Assembly (NCBI GenBank): GCA_002102555.1
Contig: MCFL01000005.1
Span: forward strand, 186,001 to 250,000
Source: Catenaria anguillulae PL171
Taxonomy: Eukaryota > Blastocladiomycota > Blastocladiomycetes > Blastocladiales > Catenariaceae
Length of the DNA: 64,000 nucleotides
Direction: 5' to 3'
Shown here: piece after piece, positions 43,101 to 55,900 of the stretch
Layout of the letters: every line of letters begins with the position of its first letter
Numbering within the stretch: the first letter of the stretch is position 1
Notes under the pieces: model-generated
Databases searched by the model: none
The model's input: the letters and a program-made list of their open reading frames with translations, nothing else
Told to the model about the DNA's origin: nothing
Program-made: the position numbers and the translations under genes

Positions 43101-45467
43101 CTCAACAGCAACAGATGTCGCCATTCATGCAGCCTCAGAATCAGCAGCAGCAAATTTCGCCTTTGATGGTACCTGCCAGTTAACTTTGGCGTTTCACCCA
43201 TTACCGCATATTTCATTGCTCACTCTGACGACATCCTTGCTCTGCAGCAACCCCAACATCCTCCCGTCAACCCCTCGCCCCTCGGCTCGCCCGCCCACCG
43301 ACCCACGACCCCGGGCTCCATTTCGGGCGGCTCGGAATCCGGCTCATCACACGCCCCGCGCGTCGCCTCGCGCCTGTCGACCGCATCGGTGTCGAGCCCA
43401 ACTAACCCAGCTGCCGCGGCGGGCCCAACATCGCCGCTAGCCAGTGGCGGGCCCACAACCCCACACTCTGCTCCGCCGACCGTCATGCACCCGCAGGGAC
43501 ACGTGATCATGGGCCCGAACGGCGTGCCCATGATTCAAACCGCGCCTGTTGGCCAAATGCACCGGCCTAGCACGCCCGGCATGCCAAGTCCAGTTGGTGG
43601 GCCTGCGGGCCTGGCACTGCGCCGCGCGCAATGTCCATGTACGCTGGATCGCCCACGACCCCCGGTGGCACGCCGCGGCCAATGTTTATTCGGCCACTGG
43701 TTCCTGGCCAACCCTGCCACCAGGCGTCCGGCCAGTTTTGATTGGGCCCAACGGAAGTCCCGTGGCAGGCTTGCCGCCTGGCGTGCGGCCTGTCGTGATT
43801 GTACGTCCGGGCAGTCCCGCTCCAGGCATCTCGCCCGTTGGTGTACCTGGCCAGCAGCAAATGATGATCAATGCACAGGGTCAGCCCGTCATGGTCCGGC
43901 CGGTTTACGTGCAGCGGCCGCCGCAGCCGCACTTGGGGTATCCGATGCGCCCCGGTATGCCAATGCAACCGCCGCAGCCGCAGCCGCAGGAAGAGGAGGA
44001 CGATGGCACCGTCATCATCAAGTTTGCGCCGTCGCGCGAGGAAAAGGCGGCGCAGGAGGCCGCAAAAGCTGCGGCTGCACAGCAGCAGGCTCGGGCAATG
44101 TCCATGTACGGTGCGCCCGCGCCGGGCATGTATGGCCCGCCGGCATATGGAGGAATGCCTGGCGCGCCTGCGCCAAGACCCGTCATTGTGATGGGCCCAA
44201 ATGGCCCCATGCAAGTCATGCAGCAGCCCATGTACGCCGGGATGCAGCCGCAGCAGCACATGCGGCCCGTGGCGCCAGCCATGGTCATGGGTCCAAATGG
44301 GCAGTTGCAGTATGCCATGCCGCCGCCTCAGCAGCAGCCAATGGGATACCCGGGCATGCAGCAACCGCAAATGATGATGGGTATGCCGCCGCCTCAACAA
44401 TCCATGTCGCCATCGCCACAGCAGCAAGCCGCCGGTCCGCCGCCCACTTCATCGTTCCCGTCGTCCACGCTCACCAGCATGGGTGCCGGGTCACGCACGT
44501 CCATGGTTGCCGCGACCCCGCCGCCAAAGCCGCCAAGCATTGTGTCGGAAGCCGACATTCAAGCCAAACGCGACGCGACGGGCAAAGATGCGGCTGCGCA
44601 AACGGATTTCGCGCGGTGGTTGTTGCGCGAGGCCGCGAGGTTGCCCGCGGATCGGCCCAGCTTGCAGGACCAAAAGCACCGCATGTTTGACGAGCATTTG
44701 CCATCATGAAGACGTGTGCCGAGCCGCACGCCGGCGGCGGGAAAGGGTACCCCGATGCACAGTTCTTTTTGGCAGAGTGTTATCGCAAGGGCGCGTTTGG
44801 ATCCGTCAAGAATCTCGACAAGGCGTTTGCATTGTATACCAAGGCAAGCAAGTTGGGACATGCCCCGTCGGCGTACTACCGCGGGCTGGCGTTTGAGCTT
44901 GGGTTGGGCACAAAGGTAAATGAGAAGAAGGCACTCGAGCTGTTCCGAACTGCAGCCAGTGCAGGCGTGACTGCGGCAGCACTCAAGCTTGGTGTCGTGT
45001 ATCAACGAGGGTTGCTCAAGCAAAAAGCCAACGAGGCCACGGCGCTCCTGTGGCTCAAGCGCGCGGCCGCAGACGCAGCCACTGCCGCACAAGTTGTTGC
45101 GACGGCCAACACGGGCGACGATGGGGGCGACGACTCAACGACAAGTGGCGAGCAAGACGAGGCCGCAAAGGCGCTCAAGCTCGCCGCGCTCGCGTCGCGC
45201 AACGTGTACGCCCTGCACGCGTGCTGGCTGCTGGGCATGCACTATGAGAAGAGCTCAAAGGCCGAGGATCGCGAGGCCGCGTTTCACTTTTTCTTGGACG
45301 CGGCAGAGTTGCAGTATCCGCCTGCGGCATTCAAGGTGGCCATGTGCTTGAGGGATGGGGTGGGCGTGGATGCGGATCATGAGCAGGCTGCTCAGTGGTT
45401 TGAGGCGGCAAAGGCCAATGGGGTGTCGAATTTGGCCCAGATTACCAATTTGCCGTTGCCAACCTAG
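40115..45467 (+). CDS. SKT5/CHS4-like chitin synthase activator with Sel1 repeats
   Basis: Start ATG at 40115 (MTGQPPPAGQASHAKDKG). Introns at 42677-42748 and 43169-43247. The first ~1,500 residues are disordered, Pro/Gln/Ser/Ala-rich, with many PPxPP tracts, a (CAA)n-encoded poly-Gln, and a MYGAPAPG/GPNGxPM repeat region. Conserved sequence begins near 44580: TDFARWLLREAARLP, then, after a frame change near 44708, the Sel1-like repeats: DAQFFLAECYRKGAFGSVKNLDKAF, PSAYYRGLAFELGLGTKVNEKKALELF, AALKLGVVYQRGL...LWLKRAA, ALHACWLLGMHYEK, PPAAFKVAMCLRDGVGV. That order matches Skt5/Chs4 activators of class IV chitin synthase. The very long N-terminal extension is unusual. There is no C-terminal CaaX box. 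Two further frame changes fall near 43615 and 43700. Confidence 0.75.
42905..42940 (+). repeat. (CAA)n/(CAG)n glutamine run
   Basis: A trinucleotide run encodes about eleven Gln in the SKT5-like protein. Confidence 0.8.
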
Positions 45468-47223
45468 TAGGCGTTTAGTGTTTTATTTACAGATTTGTCT
45501 TTATCCATGGATGTGTCAGTTTTTTTTTTTGTTGTTTCTCTCATCATGTCGACAATGTCAAACCCACCAGTCACATGTATTTAGCGAGAAATGAAATGAG
45601 ACACATTTAATTTTATATGTCAGAATTTGGGAAACAAAGCAAATATGTAGGTCCCAAGTGAAAAAGTAAGTAATGGCGGATGAGGTTCGTGGCTGCAAGG
45701 CAAATGGTAATAGGGTTATCATGGCAAGGGCGCTACATACATACATAAATTGATCAAACTGATCAGGGGTATTGCCCAAGCACAAGCGCCGACGCTTTAT
45801 GACAGAAAATCGTATGGCACTGAATATCAAGGAATGAATGAAAGTACCACGGGCGTCGATGCACTTTGGAACGACATTGTGGATACGGACAAGGGAAGTT
45901 GTGTTGAAGGTCGGTGACTCAAATGACGTTGGGCCACGGCCAGCAGCCAAGCAGAATATGCAAGACAAAAGCGCTAGTCAAAAAGCGCACAGAGGACGGA
46001 GAGCGTCAAGGACGCGGAAACGCAAAGATCTGACTGTAAGTGGAGCTGCCTCAGGTATCATTGTTTCAGTAACTAACGGTTGTTGATTCAATTATCAATC
46101 GTCAATAATCATGGATTCCTCAGTACATGGCCTGGAAAAGGTGAAAGGTTCGCTGTCTATGCGACGACCGAGTGCAAACATCACCGACGCGTCAAGTTTG
46201 TCGCGTGCTCGCTTTTGTTTGCGTTCCCGTCCTGCCACGTCTCGCTATCTGTGCAGTGTGCTTGAGTATGATATCGAAGTGACAGCGAAATGCGTAACAA
46301 CATATTGAACCCACTCAATGGATGGAATTACTGTGTGCAATGTTTCTCCATCGTTGCATACACTCAACCCAATGCGAATGGGCGCCTACGACTGCACACA
46401 ATATCTTGTTCCCCACTTTTTGAAGTTTCATGGGACCGGCTGAGCCGACGTTCTTCCATTGAACCTTCAAAGAGGTGCCAACCGCTCACATTCGCCAGCC
46501 ATCCCACAGAGCTCTGGTTTTGGTTGCGCTTTAGAGTCGTCGTACAGTCCGGTAATCTTCTCATCCAACTCTCAGGATAAGACGGGATCAAAGTCGAGTA
46601 GAGGTGTTGCTCGCTCACCTTTTGCTCGATGAGTATCAGACAACCTGCGTACATTGCTCTGTTAAAGCACGGATGGTGCCGGGAAAAACGCCTCTGGTTC
46701 TTGTCATTGGATGATGGTGTCGGCTCTTCTTCTTCCTACCTCTTCTGTTCTGCACTTGTTGAAACACGCATGCATATCGGCCCCAGTATCTACATATCAT
46801 AGCATCAACACACGTTGCCGCTGAAGGGGTGAGCACGTCGCGATTGTGGAATCGCACAACAATGATGCATTAGACTTCGTGAGAGGATACCGGATCCTAC
46901 CACTGAAGCAAATGTGAGGACTCTCACACTGGCGCACTGCCTCGTGTTCTTTGCTTGCTGTCCCGATCCGAGTCGACTATAGCTATATGAACGGTCATCC
47001 GGCAACCATGCAAATTCAAGTCATCAATCATTGCCACTCTGTGCAATCTTAGTAAATTACGTCAAGTTGGCATCGGCATTGATTTGAGTGTCGCCACTGA
47101 CAGCATTTCCTTGATTCCGTCGCCCGACTCGGACGCCTCCAATCCGACTCTGCTGCTTCCCTCGAGCCCAAGCCCATTACATCCCAATACCGTAATACTG
47201 TCACCACGTCAAGTCACTTGGCA
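45468..47223. other. Large intergenic region, no gene seen
   Basis: About 1.75 kb, AT-richer than the genes. It has a T10 run near 45520 and scattered ORFs of 60-136 codons on both strands without domain signatures. No tRNA-like T-loop was found by eye. Confidence 0.4.
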
Positions 47224-49510
47224 ATGTCTGCACAACCGCCCAAGTCCACGCCCTCGTCCCCAACACGTCCTCAGGCTCAGGCTCAGGCTCAGGCTGGCGG
47301 ATCGATCATAACCGAGCCAACCGCCGGCGCTGATGCAGAAACGCAAGCGTTGCACCATGCCCTCATCCAATGGGTTTCGTCCTTTTCCTCCGCACTGTCG
47401 CGCCCCTGCTCGCAAATGTCAGACTGGCCGATGGCGTGCTGCTGTTTGAAGTCGCTGCTCAAGTGTACATACTGCTCCTGCTACTGTATCCATCTCCACC
47501 TCTTTGTTTACCCAACAATTCAGCTGACTCGTCACTTCATAACCACAACTACAGCGACAAGGACTGGTTCCGCCTCATCGGCACTCTGGAACACACGCCC
47601 ACACCTGCCTCGCTGACCTCATCCGCCACCGCCTCCTCCTCCTCGGCCCATTGGATCCCGCGCTATAACAACCTGAAAAAACTCCACCGCTTGCTCTGCT
47701 CCTACCTGACCGATGTGCTCGGCATGCCTGACCCAACCACGTCCCCCTCGCGTGCGCCCATCTTGCTCGACAAGATTGCCCGTCATGCCGACACGCATCA
47801 GCTCGCGCTGCTCACGAGCCTCCTGCTCGTTGTGGCTGTACATTCGCCTGCGACCCCCAAGTCATTGCACGCATTCAGGCGCTCGAAACCAGTGTGCAGG
47901 CGCGGCTCATGCAGGTGATTGAAGCACACTTGCAAGCAGCAAGTGTTGGACATGCAGGCATGCTGGATCGCGGGGTGGGTCGCCCGGGCCTGTCGATGCA
48001 CAAGAGGATGATCCGGTTGTGTCGCAGGTCCAAGTGGCGCAATTGCTGATGGAAAAGCGGCAGATTGAGGCTCGCCACCGCCAACTACAACAAGATTACG
48101 AGCAACTTGCCGCCGATTACGAGATGATTGCAACCACCAGCACAAAGCCACGCCTTGCCACGACGTCATCCACCGAAATCCTCCATTCGCCATTGTCGCC
48201 CACGTCCTCGACCTCGCTCTCACTCTCGCAATCCACCACGGCGGCTGCTGCCACCGCCGGTACACTGACTGCGGATCTGACCATTGCACGTGCCGGAAAT
48301 CCATCGCTTGCAGGCGCAACTCGCGCACGCCGACGAGCTCCGCCACGATCTTGAGGTGACGAATGCCGATCAAGCACGCATGCTCGCCGACCAGGCGCGC
48401 AGGTTGGCCGACTTGGCCGATCAGGCCGCACTGGTACGCACGTTAAAGATCAGGTTGATGAGATGCAGGATGTTGGTGCGCAGTTGGCACGCGCTCAGGC
48501 ACAGGTCGAAAAGTGGAAGGCGCGGGTGGCCGAGGCGGCCGACGTCAAGCGGCAGGTCAAGGAGGGCGAGGAAGAGCGCGTCAGGTTAAAGGCACAAGTT
48601 GCAGGTACGAGGCCGAGTTGATGGCCAGGGCAAAGGGCGACGCGAGCACCACCAGCAGTGATGTGGAGCGCGAACGCAAGGTGGCCAGCGAGTGGGAGGC
48701 GAGGTACCTTGCGTTGCAAGAACAACATGCCAGGGTGGTGGCCGAGGTCGAGAGTGTCCGGGAGCGAATGCTAGGTTGGAGGAGGAAGTGGCTCGCGAGC
48801 GCGAGCGTGTTGGCGAATTGGTCGAGCAAGTCCGCGAACTGGAAGACCTAGCGGCGGCCACGCGCGTCCAGGGCGAAAGTTTGTCGTCACTTGGCGAGTC
48901 GTCCTCGTCGTCGTCCGGTCGGCCGCCTGCAAACGATGCCGATCTTGGTGAGCGAGCAAAGCTCGCGGCCGAGGCCGCCGCACTCCGTGCCCAAGTGGCC
49001 GACCTGCGCCAGGAGCGCGAGACCATGCATGCGCAATTCGAGGGCCACAAGCAGCTGCTCGCCAAGGCCCGTGCGCTCATTGTGCAAGCAAACAAGGAGC
49101 GCGCAGAGCTTGTTGAGCAGCATGCGGCCGAGTTGTCGAGGCAAAGTCCATGGCATCGGCCGAATCCTCTGCAGCCGCAGCCGCCACTCTGCCGCATCAT
49201 CATCCGACCATGCCGCCGCCGCAACCCCGATGCATTTCCCGAGGCCATTCAAGCCCTGCAGCTGCAAATCGAAGGGTACCAGCGCGAGACTCAGGCACTG
49301 TGGGCGGAAAACAAGGCCTTACGTGACCAGTGGCGGCGCGAGCAGGCGTGGATGGCGAGCGCGTGGTATCAGGTGGTCTCGGCCAAATCCAGCGGGGTGA
49401 GTGTTGGTGCAAACGGTGCGACAGCAACGGCTGGCCAGCAACAGGTGGGGAATACTTGGTTGGCGCAGCAGCGAAGGTTGTTGAGCGAGCACATCATGAA
49501 GCAATTTTGA
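47224..49510 (+). CDS. HOOK: HOOK-family dynein adaptor
   Basis: Start ATG at 47224 (MSAQPPKSTPSSP). The N-terminal Hook domain reads ALHHALIQWVSSF, TVAPLLANVRLADGVLLFEV, then after a 90-bp intron (47465-47554, GTACAT...TACAG) DKDWFRLIGTLEHT, PRYNNLKKLHRLLCSYL, DVLGMP, APILLDKIARHADTHQLALL and CDPQVIARIQALETSVQARL. A long coiled coil follows (LMEKRQIEARHRQLQQDYEQL, DELRHDLEVTNADQARMLAD, RLEEEVARERERVGELVEQV, ETMHAQFEGHKQLLAKARAL). The C-terminal end QAWMASAWYQVVSA, NTWLAQQRRLLSEH matches the Hook C-terminus. Fungal Hook links early endosomes to dynein-dynactin. At least seven one-base frame changes (e.g. near 47380, 47850, 48010, 48290, 48450, 48605, 48770, 49150) split the ORF. Confidence 0.8.
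47272..47297 (+). repeat. (CAGGCT)4 hexanucleotide repeat in HOOK
   Basis: Tandem hexamers encode a QAQAQAQA tract near the N-terminus. Confidence 0.8.
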
Positions 49511-49905
49511 CTTGAATACACTACTCCTACTGACTCAAAACGCCATCGTAATGGTCAGACACACAAAACGAGAATATGTTATTGGAATCTGAAGAACGAA
49601 GAACAAAACAAGTAATACAAAATGCAAGTCCGAGAGAGAACGGAGGCGAAACGAATGCAAGACAGCGACAGGTACTGAAAAACAAACGGAAAGCGTGGAC
49701 GTGGGTGAATGTGCAAGTTGATGACAAAGATGATGAAGCAGAGCGGCAAAAAGTCAGTGTGATAGACGAGAGAAAAAGGCAAGAAAGGCAACGGGGTGTC
49801 AAGTAAGAACAGTACTAGTACACGAAGAGAAAACTCGCAACCACATCAAAATGCCACGCCCATCATCGCGTCCAACCCCAAAAACACACGAGCCCAAACG
49901 GGGGC

Positions 49906-52405
49906 TTAAAACGAAAGGAACAAGTACCGGTATGGATCGGAACCGCTCACATTCACTTCGGGCTCGGGCTCGGGATACTTTTCAAAGTTGCTCGTGTCGC
50001 CCGCGCTTGCCATCCTCGGGACCAGCGGCGCATTGATGCGCTTGGCCATGACGGCCTCCCAATCCACGCCCTTGAACCACGCGTGGTTCTTGACGTCTTC
50101 TGCACCACCTCTCAAATTACCCAGTCGTCTCGTCGTATCCGCCGTTAGCAAGCGCTTGATCAGGTCCTTTGCGGCGGGATCCACGTGCGAGGGGAAGTGA
50201 ATGCGGCCCGCCAAGATCTTTTCGTAGATGCCATACGCAGAGTCGTCAAAGAACGGTGGGTAACCACACAGCATTTCGAAAATGAGAATGCCCAGTGCCC
50301 ACCAGTCAACGGCACGGCCGTGGCCAAAACCTTGGATGATTTCCGGGGCGAGGTATTCAGGCGTGCCGCAGAGCGTCCAGGTGCGGTCCTCGACAATTTT
50401 GGCAAATCCAAAGTCGGCGATTTTGATGTGTCCTCGGGCATCAAGGAGAAGGTTTTCGGGTTTCAAGTCACTGAGCAATAGAACACACACGCACACGGGA
50501 AACCCGTCAGTAAGGTGGCTTTGGCATTTGCAAGCAAAACAAATCAAGCAAACAGCGTACCGGTAAATAATGTCTCGCTTGTGCATATAATCAATGGCGC
50601 TAATGATTTCTGCGGCATAAAAGCGCGCAACATCATTGTGGAACTTGCCCGCTCGTCGCAAGTGCGAAAAGAGCTCGCCGCCGGGCACATACTCGAGGAG
50701 CATGTACAAGTTGATCGAGTCTTGGAACGTGCAAAAGAGGTTGACGATGAAGGGCTGGTAGATGCGGGATAAGATGGCCTTTTCCGAGTTGATGTGCTCG
50801 ACTTGTTTGAGGCGGACGACCTCCGTCTTTTTCAGCACCTTCATGGCAAAGTATTGCGAGGTGCCGTGGAGGCGGGTCAAGTGGACACGACCAAAGGTGC
50901 CAGTGCCTGGGGTAGTTGGATCGGATGTAAGAACAGCCTGAATGTGAAGACACACGATTGAGTGAATGAAAGGATAGTACCGAGAGTTTCAAGCAACTCG
51001 AAATCTTCCAATCGATACCGCCGTCCATCGCTTGATCCCGATGTGGTGGTTGCAGGAGCTGCCGAGCTTGCACTTGCTTGGGCGCCTGGCACTTGCGAGC
51101 TCTCGACTGCGGCAGCCACCTGCTGTTGCTGTTGCTGTTGCTGTTGCTGATGAAGCTCAGCCACGGCCGCAACCAATTCTCGTGCTGCTTGACTTGGAGT
51201 TCTGGACCCTTGCTGCTGCGGCTGGCCAGCACCCGAGGCACTCACTTGCGCGGCTTGCTGCTGCATGTGCGCCAACTGCTGACTCTTGACACTCATGACG
51301 GTGGCCGCCGACATGGACATGGATGACGCAGAGGCCATCTCGACGTCGCGAATTTCGCCCTCTTCACAGTCATCTTGCTCATTCTCCTCTTCTTCCACAA
51401 TGACGGTATTGTCCCTCGTGCAGTTGGCCGAGCCTGTGGCTGTGGCGGTTGCACGCCCAGTACCACCAGTGCCCTCTTCGCTGGACGAATCAAACTCGTC
51501 GCTGTCAAGCATGCCGCCAGACCCGTTGGCCATTTGCGCATAAGCGTATCCCGCAAAGGAAGATGCGGGCGACGACACAGTGGACACGGGTGCTGTGAGC
51601 GCGCCAGAGTGGGCGGGGACGGATGGCGGCAGCATGGCGGCCGAGGAAAGCGACGGAAGTGGGGATGCGGGCCCGGCCGTGGTGCCGTACAAGGTCGATG
51701 TGGAAAACGCCATGGGCGAGTAGCTTGAAGACGAGGGAAGACCTGGGGCAGAGTGAACCGACAGCGAGGGCGACGGCGGGCTGGCGCCGATCGAGTTGGA
51801 GTCGATGGCAGATGCGGTTGGCGTGGGCAAGTATTGGTGATGGTGTGAGTTCAAGTGGGCGTGCGATTGTGCATGTGATGAGAGTTGGTGCTGGTGCTGG
51901 TAGTGCTGCATTTGCTGCTGGTAGAGGTGGTGGTTGTGGGCGTGGTGGTGCGGTGGGTGTGCGGCGTGGCCCGGATGTGAGGGAACCAGGGGCGAGTGGG
52001 GGAGTGAGTGGTGGCCGGTGGGGGTTGGGGGCGGGTAGGGCTGCGAGGACATGTGCGGCGGCGGGTACGTATGTTGGTGCACGTGCGGGTGTGGGCCAGG
52101 ACCAGCTGACAGCGATTGGGCGTGCGAGTGCGCATGAGACTGCGGGGGCGGTGAGAAGAAGTGGGTGGCAGCGGGCGAGTGGAGCGGCGACGAGTGCGAG
52201 TGCGAGTGTGAGTGAAAGTAGCCGCCTGCCGAGAGGGGCTGCTGCTGCTGCTGACGCCCGCCCTGGCTGGCTTGGCCCTGGCCCTGGCCTTGGTGCAGCT
52301 GCGGGGACTGCTGGCCCTGGCCCTGGGCGTGGAACTGCTGGGCCACCAGACTCAGGTTGAGGGGCGGCGGTAGCGGGGGTGCGAGTGCGAGTGCGAATGA
52401 GACAT
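49906..52405 (-). CDS. TPK: cAMP-dependent protein kinase catalytic subunit
   Basis: Exons 50981-52405, 50561-50906 and 49906-50470; introns of 74 and 90 bp. Start ATG at 52405 (MSHSHSHSHP); one C is missing from a C-run near 52355, which joins this start to the long His/Ser/Gln/Pro leader of about 470 residues. The kinase domain begins YRLEDFELLETLGTGTFGRV, with VAIK lysine in YFAMKVLKK, catalytic loop YRDLKPEN, DFGFAK, activation loop TWTLCGTPEYLAPEI, and DWWALGILIFEMLCGYPPF. The C-tail has NFEKYPE and ends in SDPYRYLFLSF; the hydrophobic motif is shifted but an FxxF-like LFLSF is present. These mark PKA-C rather than Sch9/PKC. The leader has poly-Gln and an acidic VEEEENEQDDCEEGE patch. 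Confidence 0.93.
51118..51150 (-). repeat. (CTGTTG)n glutamine-encoding repeat in PKA leader
   Basis: Tandem TGCTGT hexamers read as CAGCAA on the minus strand and encode about ten Gln. Confidence 0.8.
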
Positions 52406-52943
52406 GCTGTCAGTCCATTGAGAATTGAGGCCGCGAGGTTAGTGACATGTGATTGCTGCCCGCCTCGGTTTGGATTCGGGGATCCTGGACGTACATGTCT
52501 GGTGGACTGTTGAGGTACTTCTCGAGCGCGGACGACGCCGGTTTACTTCATGGGCATTATTGGGTCGCAGACCTCGAAGGATAATGGCGATGGCGATGGA
52601 TGCGATCGATGGATGGCGATGGCGATGGTGGAGAGCTTGGCCTGTGTTTGTGACGGTCAGTTGGCAGTCGGCGGGCGTCGATTCTCGTACGTGCCATGCA
52701 TGCCAGTCAGTGGCGTTGATTCGGCTTGACGGCCAACTTTGGCGGTGGCTCGTTGTTTCAAACATGCACTTTGATCATTTGATCTACGCATGAGCAGTAC
52801 ACAATTGTTCATTATCGGCATTTCAACTCCCTTCCACCTTCTCTACAGATCAATGATGGAAGTGGGGGTGTCATCAAGTAGTTCTGTGTTAGGGTAAGTA
52901 TGCAGTATTCATCCCTCCAGATTGTGGACCACAACAAAATGTG
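52406..52943. other. Intergenic region upstream of PKA
   Basis: About 540 bp between the PKA start and the CFAP65 stop; the PKA promoter and CFAP65 3' UTR lie here. It contains several GCGATGGATG-like direct copies near 52580-52625 but no gene. Confidence 0.4.
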
Positions 52944-55900
52944 TCACCCGCTCCGTCTCAGCTCGTCCAATACCCCAAACAAAACCCCCTCCAACACGTC
53001 CTGCCCAACCGTCTGCGGACATCCGCCCTGTTGCCCATCCATCGTTGGCCTTGGCGGCATGTGCCAGTCCACATGCCCATGGATCCAATCCAGTGTACCG
53101 TCCCGCTCCACCGCCGCCATCACCTGGTCCAGACTGGCACGCATCACGTGCGCAATCGCATCTGCTTTGCCATTCTTGTTGTTGTTCGCACCAACGTCCA
53201 GCGCGTCCGTCGAGTCGAGCGGCGCGCATATGTATGGGTGACGCGGACGAGGCGCGTACATGGACCGGGTCGAGTCGAGAATGGTTTCAACGTGCACAGT
53301 GAGCTCGCATTTCGATATTTTGCAGGATACCCCGGTGCCAGCGCCTGTGCCAATGGCGGGCAGCGCGCTCGAGTACTTGCCCAAGGATGCAGACCCAGGC
53401 GCGCTACCACCGCTCTTGGTGCGGACAAGCGCTCCCCCGTCCGATCCAGCAGAGCCCAAGTTGGACCGGTGCTGTGCGCGGTGATTGGCCACCTCGTTTT
53501 GCAACTGTATACATTCAATAGTCAGCTCACTCCCTTTTCCCACACAATAGCAAACACGTTGGCAAAATTGGTGCGTACCGCAGACATGCTCTCCCCGGAC
53601 AAGCACTCAAACATATGCACCGACACACCCGCCCCAGCGCCACTCCCCGCACATACACGCGCACCAATACTTGCTCGCCTGCGGCCAGTCGACCACAGGC
53701 GGCAAAATCCTCACTTGTTCCTCATCGCTTGCCACTGCGCTCCACAAGTAATTGGTCGGCGCCGACCCGACATTCTTCAGCGTCACCACCCGCGTGCACA
53801 CGGCATTCATGGGCAATCCCTTGACCACCACCTCAGCAAAGTCCAAGCACACCTTGCTGGCGCGCTCAAGGGCAGTACACTTTTTCGTCAACCCGGCCGC
53901 CTGCGCAAGCGATGTAGGCGCCATCACACACTGTGCGGGCATGCCCATGCCGCGCAACTGCACGTGAATCGGGGCGCCGCCGCCAACCATGGTCAGCGCC
54001 AACGTGGCCGCATACGCCTTTGCCTCGATCGGATGAAACGTCACGGGCACAACCACTTTATCGCCCGCCGGTATGTTTCCATTCACCCGCCCGCACGTAA
54101 ACACGGCAAACCCGGCATTGCCCGCCGTTGCCTCTTCCAATGCGCTCGTGTCGACTGCAAACCACAGCGGTGCATCGCCCAGATTGTGCACGACCATGTC
54201 TCGCTGCACGGGCTCGAGGGCATCCACGGGCACGGGTCCAAAGTCTTGAACATTGCCTGCGTGAAACAAGTGCGGGTGACGCGGGGAAATGGTTGTGGAT
54301 GTGAAAAGCAACGGAATGACGCCGTCACATTCGGGTCCGCCCTTGACTTGCAGTTGCACAGCCTGCTCGAGAGTCCCGGCGTGCATGTGCTTGCACGCGA
54401 GCGTCAGCTTTTGCGTTGCACCGGGGGCCAGCGACCCGGAGCGATGTGAGATGGTGAAGCATTTGGATTCGGGACCGCTTGATGTCTGGGATGAGCAGCG
54501 GCCACTGGTGCGACCGCCTGGTCATTGGTGGATCCAACAGCAGCAGTAGCGGCGGCTGGGTTGCGTGGTGTCGTAATGGACCATTGCAGTGGTGCAGGTC
54601 CGGTGTTTTGCATGACCCAATCGACCGTCGTGTCTTGGCTCCCGACAAGCCGTGGTGGGAACGTCACCGCGAGGACACGCTTGGACGCGCCTTGTTGCAA
54701 GGCCGCATTGATGGCGTCAATGTTGCATGATTGATGCAAATCGTAGGATCCCATGACTATTAAAGTTACTCTCTAGACGCTTAGTCTTGCTCCTGTGTAC
54801 ACAAGCGATCTGAGCGAGAATCAACGAACCATTGCTAGCAACCCCCGTTACCTTGAGCCTCGGAAACACGCCCGTGGCCACTACATTGCACAAATCGACC
54901 CAATTCTCTGCCTTGGGATCCAGCGCCAACTGCACCTTGAACAGATACTCCTTTTGCTCCCTCAACACCAAATGCACGAGCACGGGCCGACGCGAGTTTG
55001 GCGGAACCCGATCCTGCGTTGTCACGACATACATGTCCTCGGCACATTGCGGCAACGCATACTCGACCGGGTCGCGCCCATTGCGTGCAAACCCGACCGC
55101 CTGCACGATGCGTGCATGAAACGCAACCGTACATTGAGTGGGATTGACCACCACAATCTCGCTGGATCCCGTGATGTACGCGGAATTGACCAGCACAGGT
55201 GGTAAATGTACCTCGGCATTGGCCGCACTGAGCGCCCCGCCTACACACGTGCCGGCAATGGCCACGGGCAAGCGGCGCTCGCTCCCCGCGTAGGCCGCAT
55301 CGGTCGGTGCCTGGGCCGCATACGCCACATGTGCGTGGACGAGCACTTTGCCCGGGTCATTCGGTGTGTATGTCACGACAAACGCTTGGTCGGCGTGTGC
55401 TTGGATCACGCCTGCGGGCGGGTCGATGGTGAGGAGGCCAGATGCATTTGCGGGCATGCGCCAGGTGAATTGCACGGGCACCGACGACGTGTTGCGCAGG
55501 GTGCCCTTGCGTGTGCCAATGAGGTTGCCAGGGTGGGTGCCAGCGTGAGTGCAGCCGAGGGAAGGACGGTGAGTGACGGTTGCGCGAGTTGGGTTGCGAG
55601 CGTTAATGCATGCGACGTTGAGAGTGTGCCGTTGAGCATGCAAACAATGGGCTGTGTGATTTGCCCCGACGAAGATTTGGTAGGCAAAGTCGAGTCAGGC
55701 GTGAATGCACACAGATCGAATTCTGCACGCACGAGAACCGTTCCGTTGACGGGCACAACGCCCGACATGGGCACCACCTTCCACGCAGACGCCTGACCCG
55801 CATCCAAACCCGCCACTGCGGCAGTACCCGGAAACGTAAATGAGAAGTGAGCGGGACAATCTCCCACATTTGCCACCTTGAACGTCCTGCCGACGCTTGG

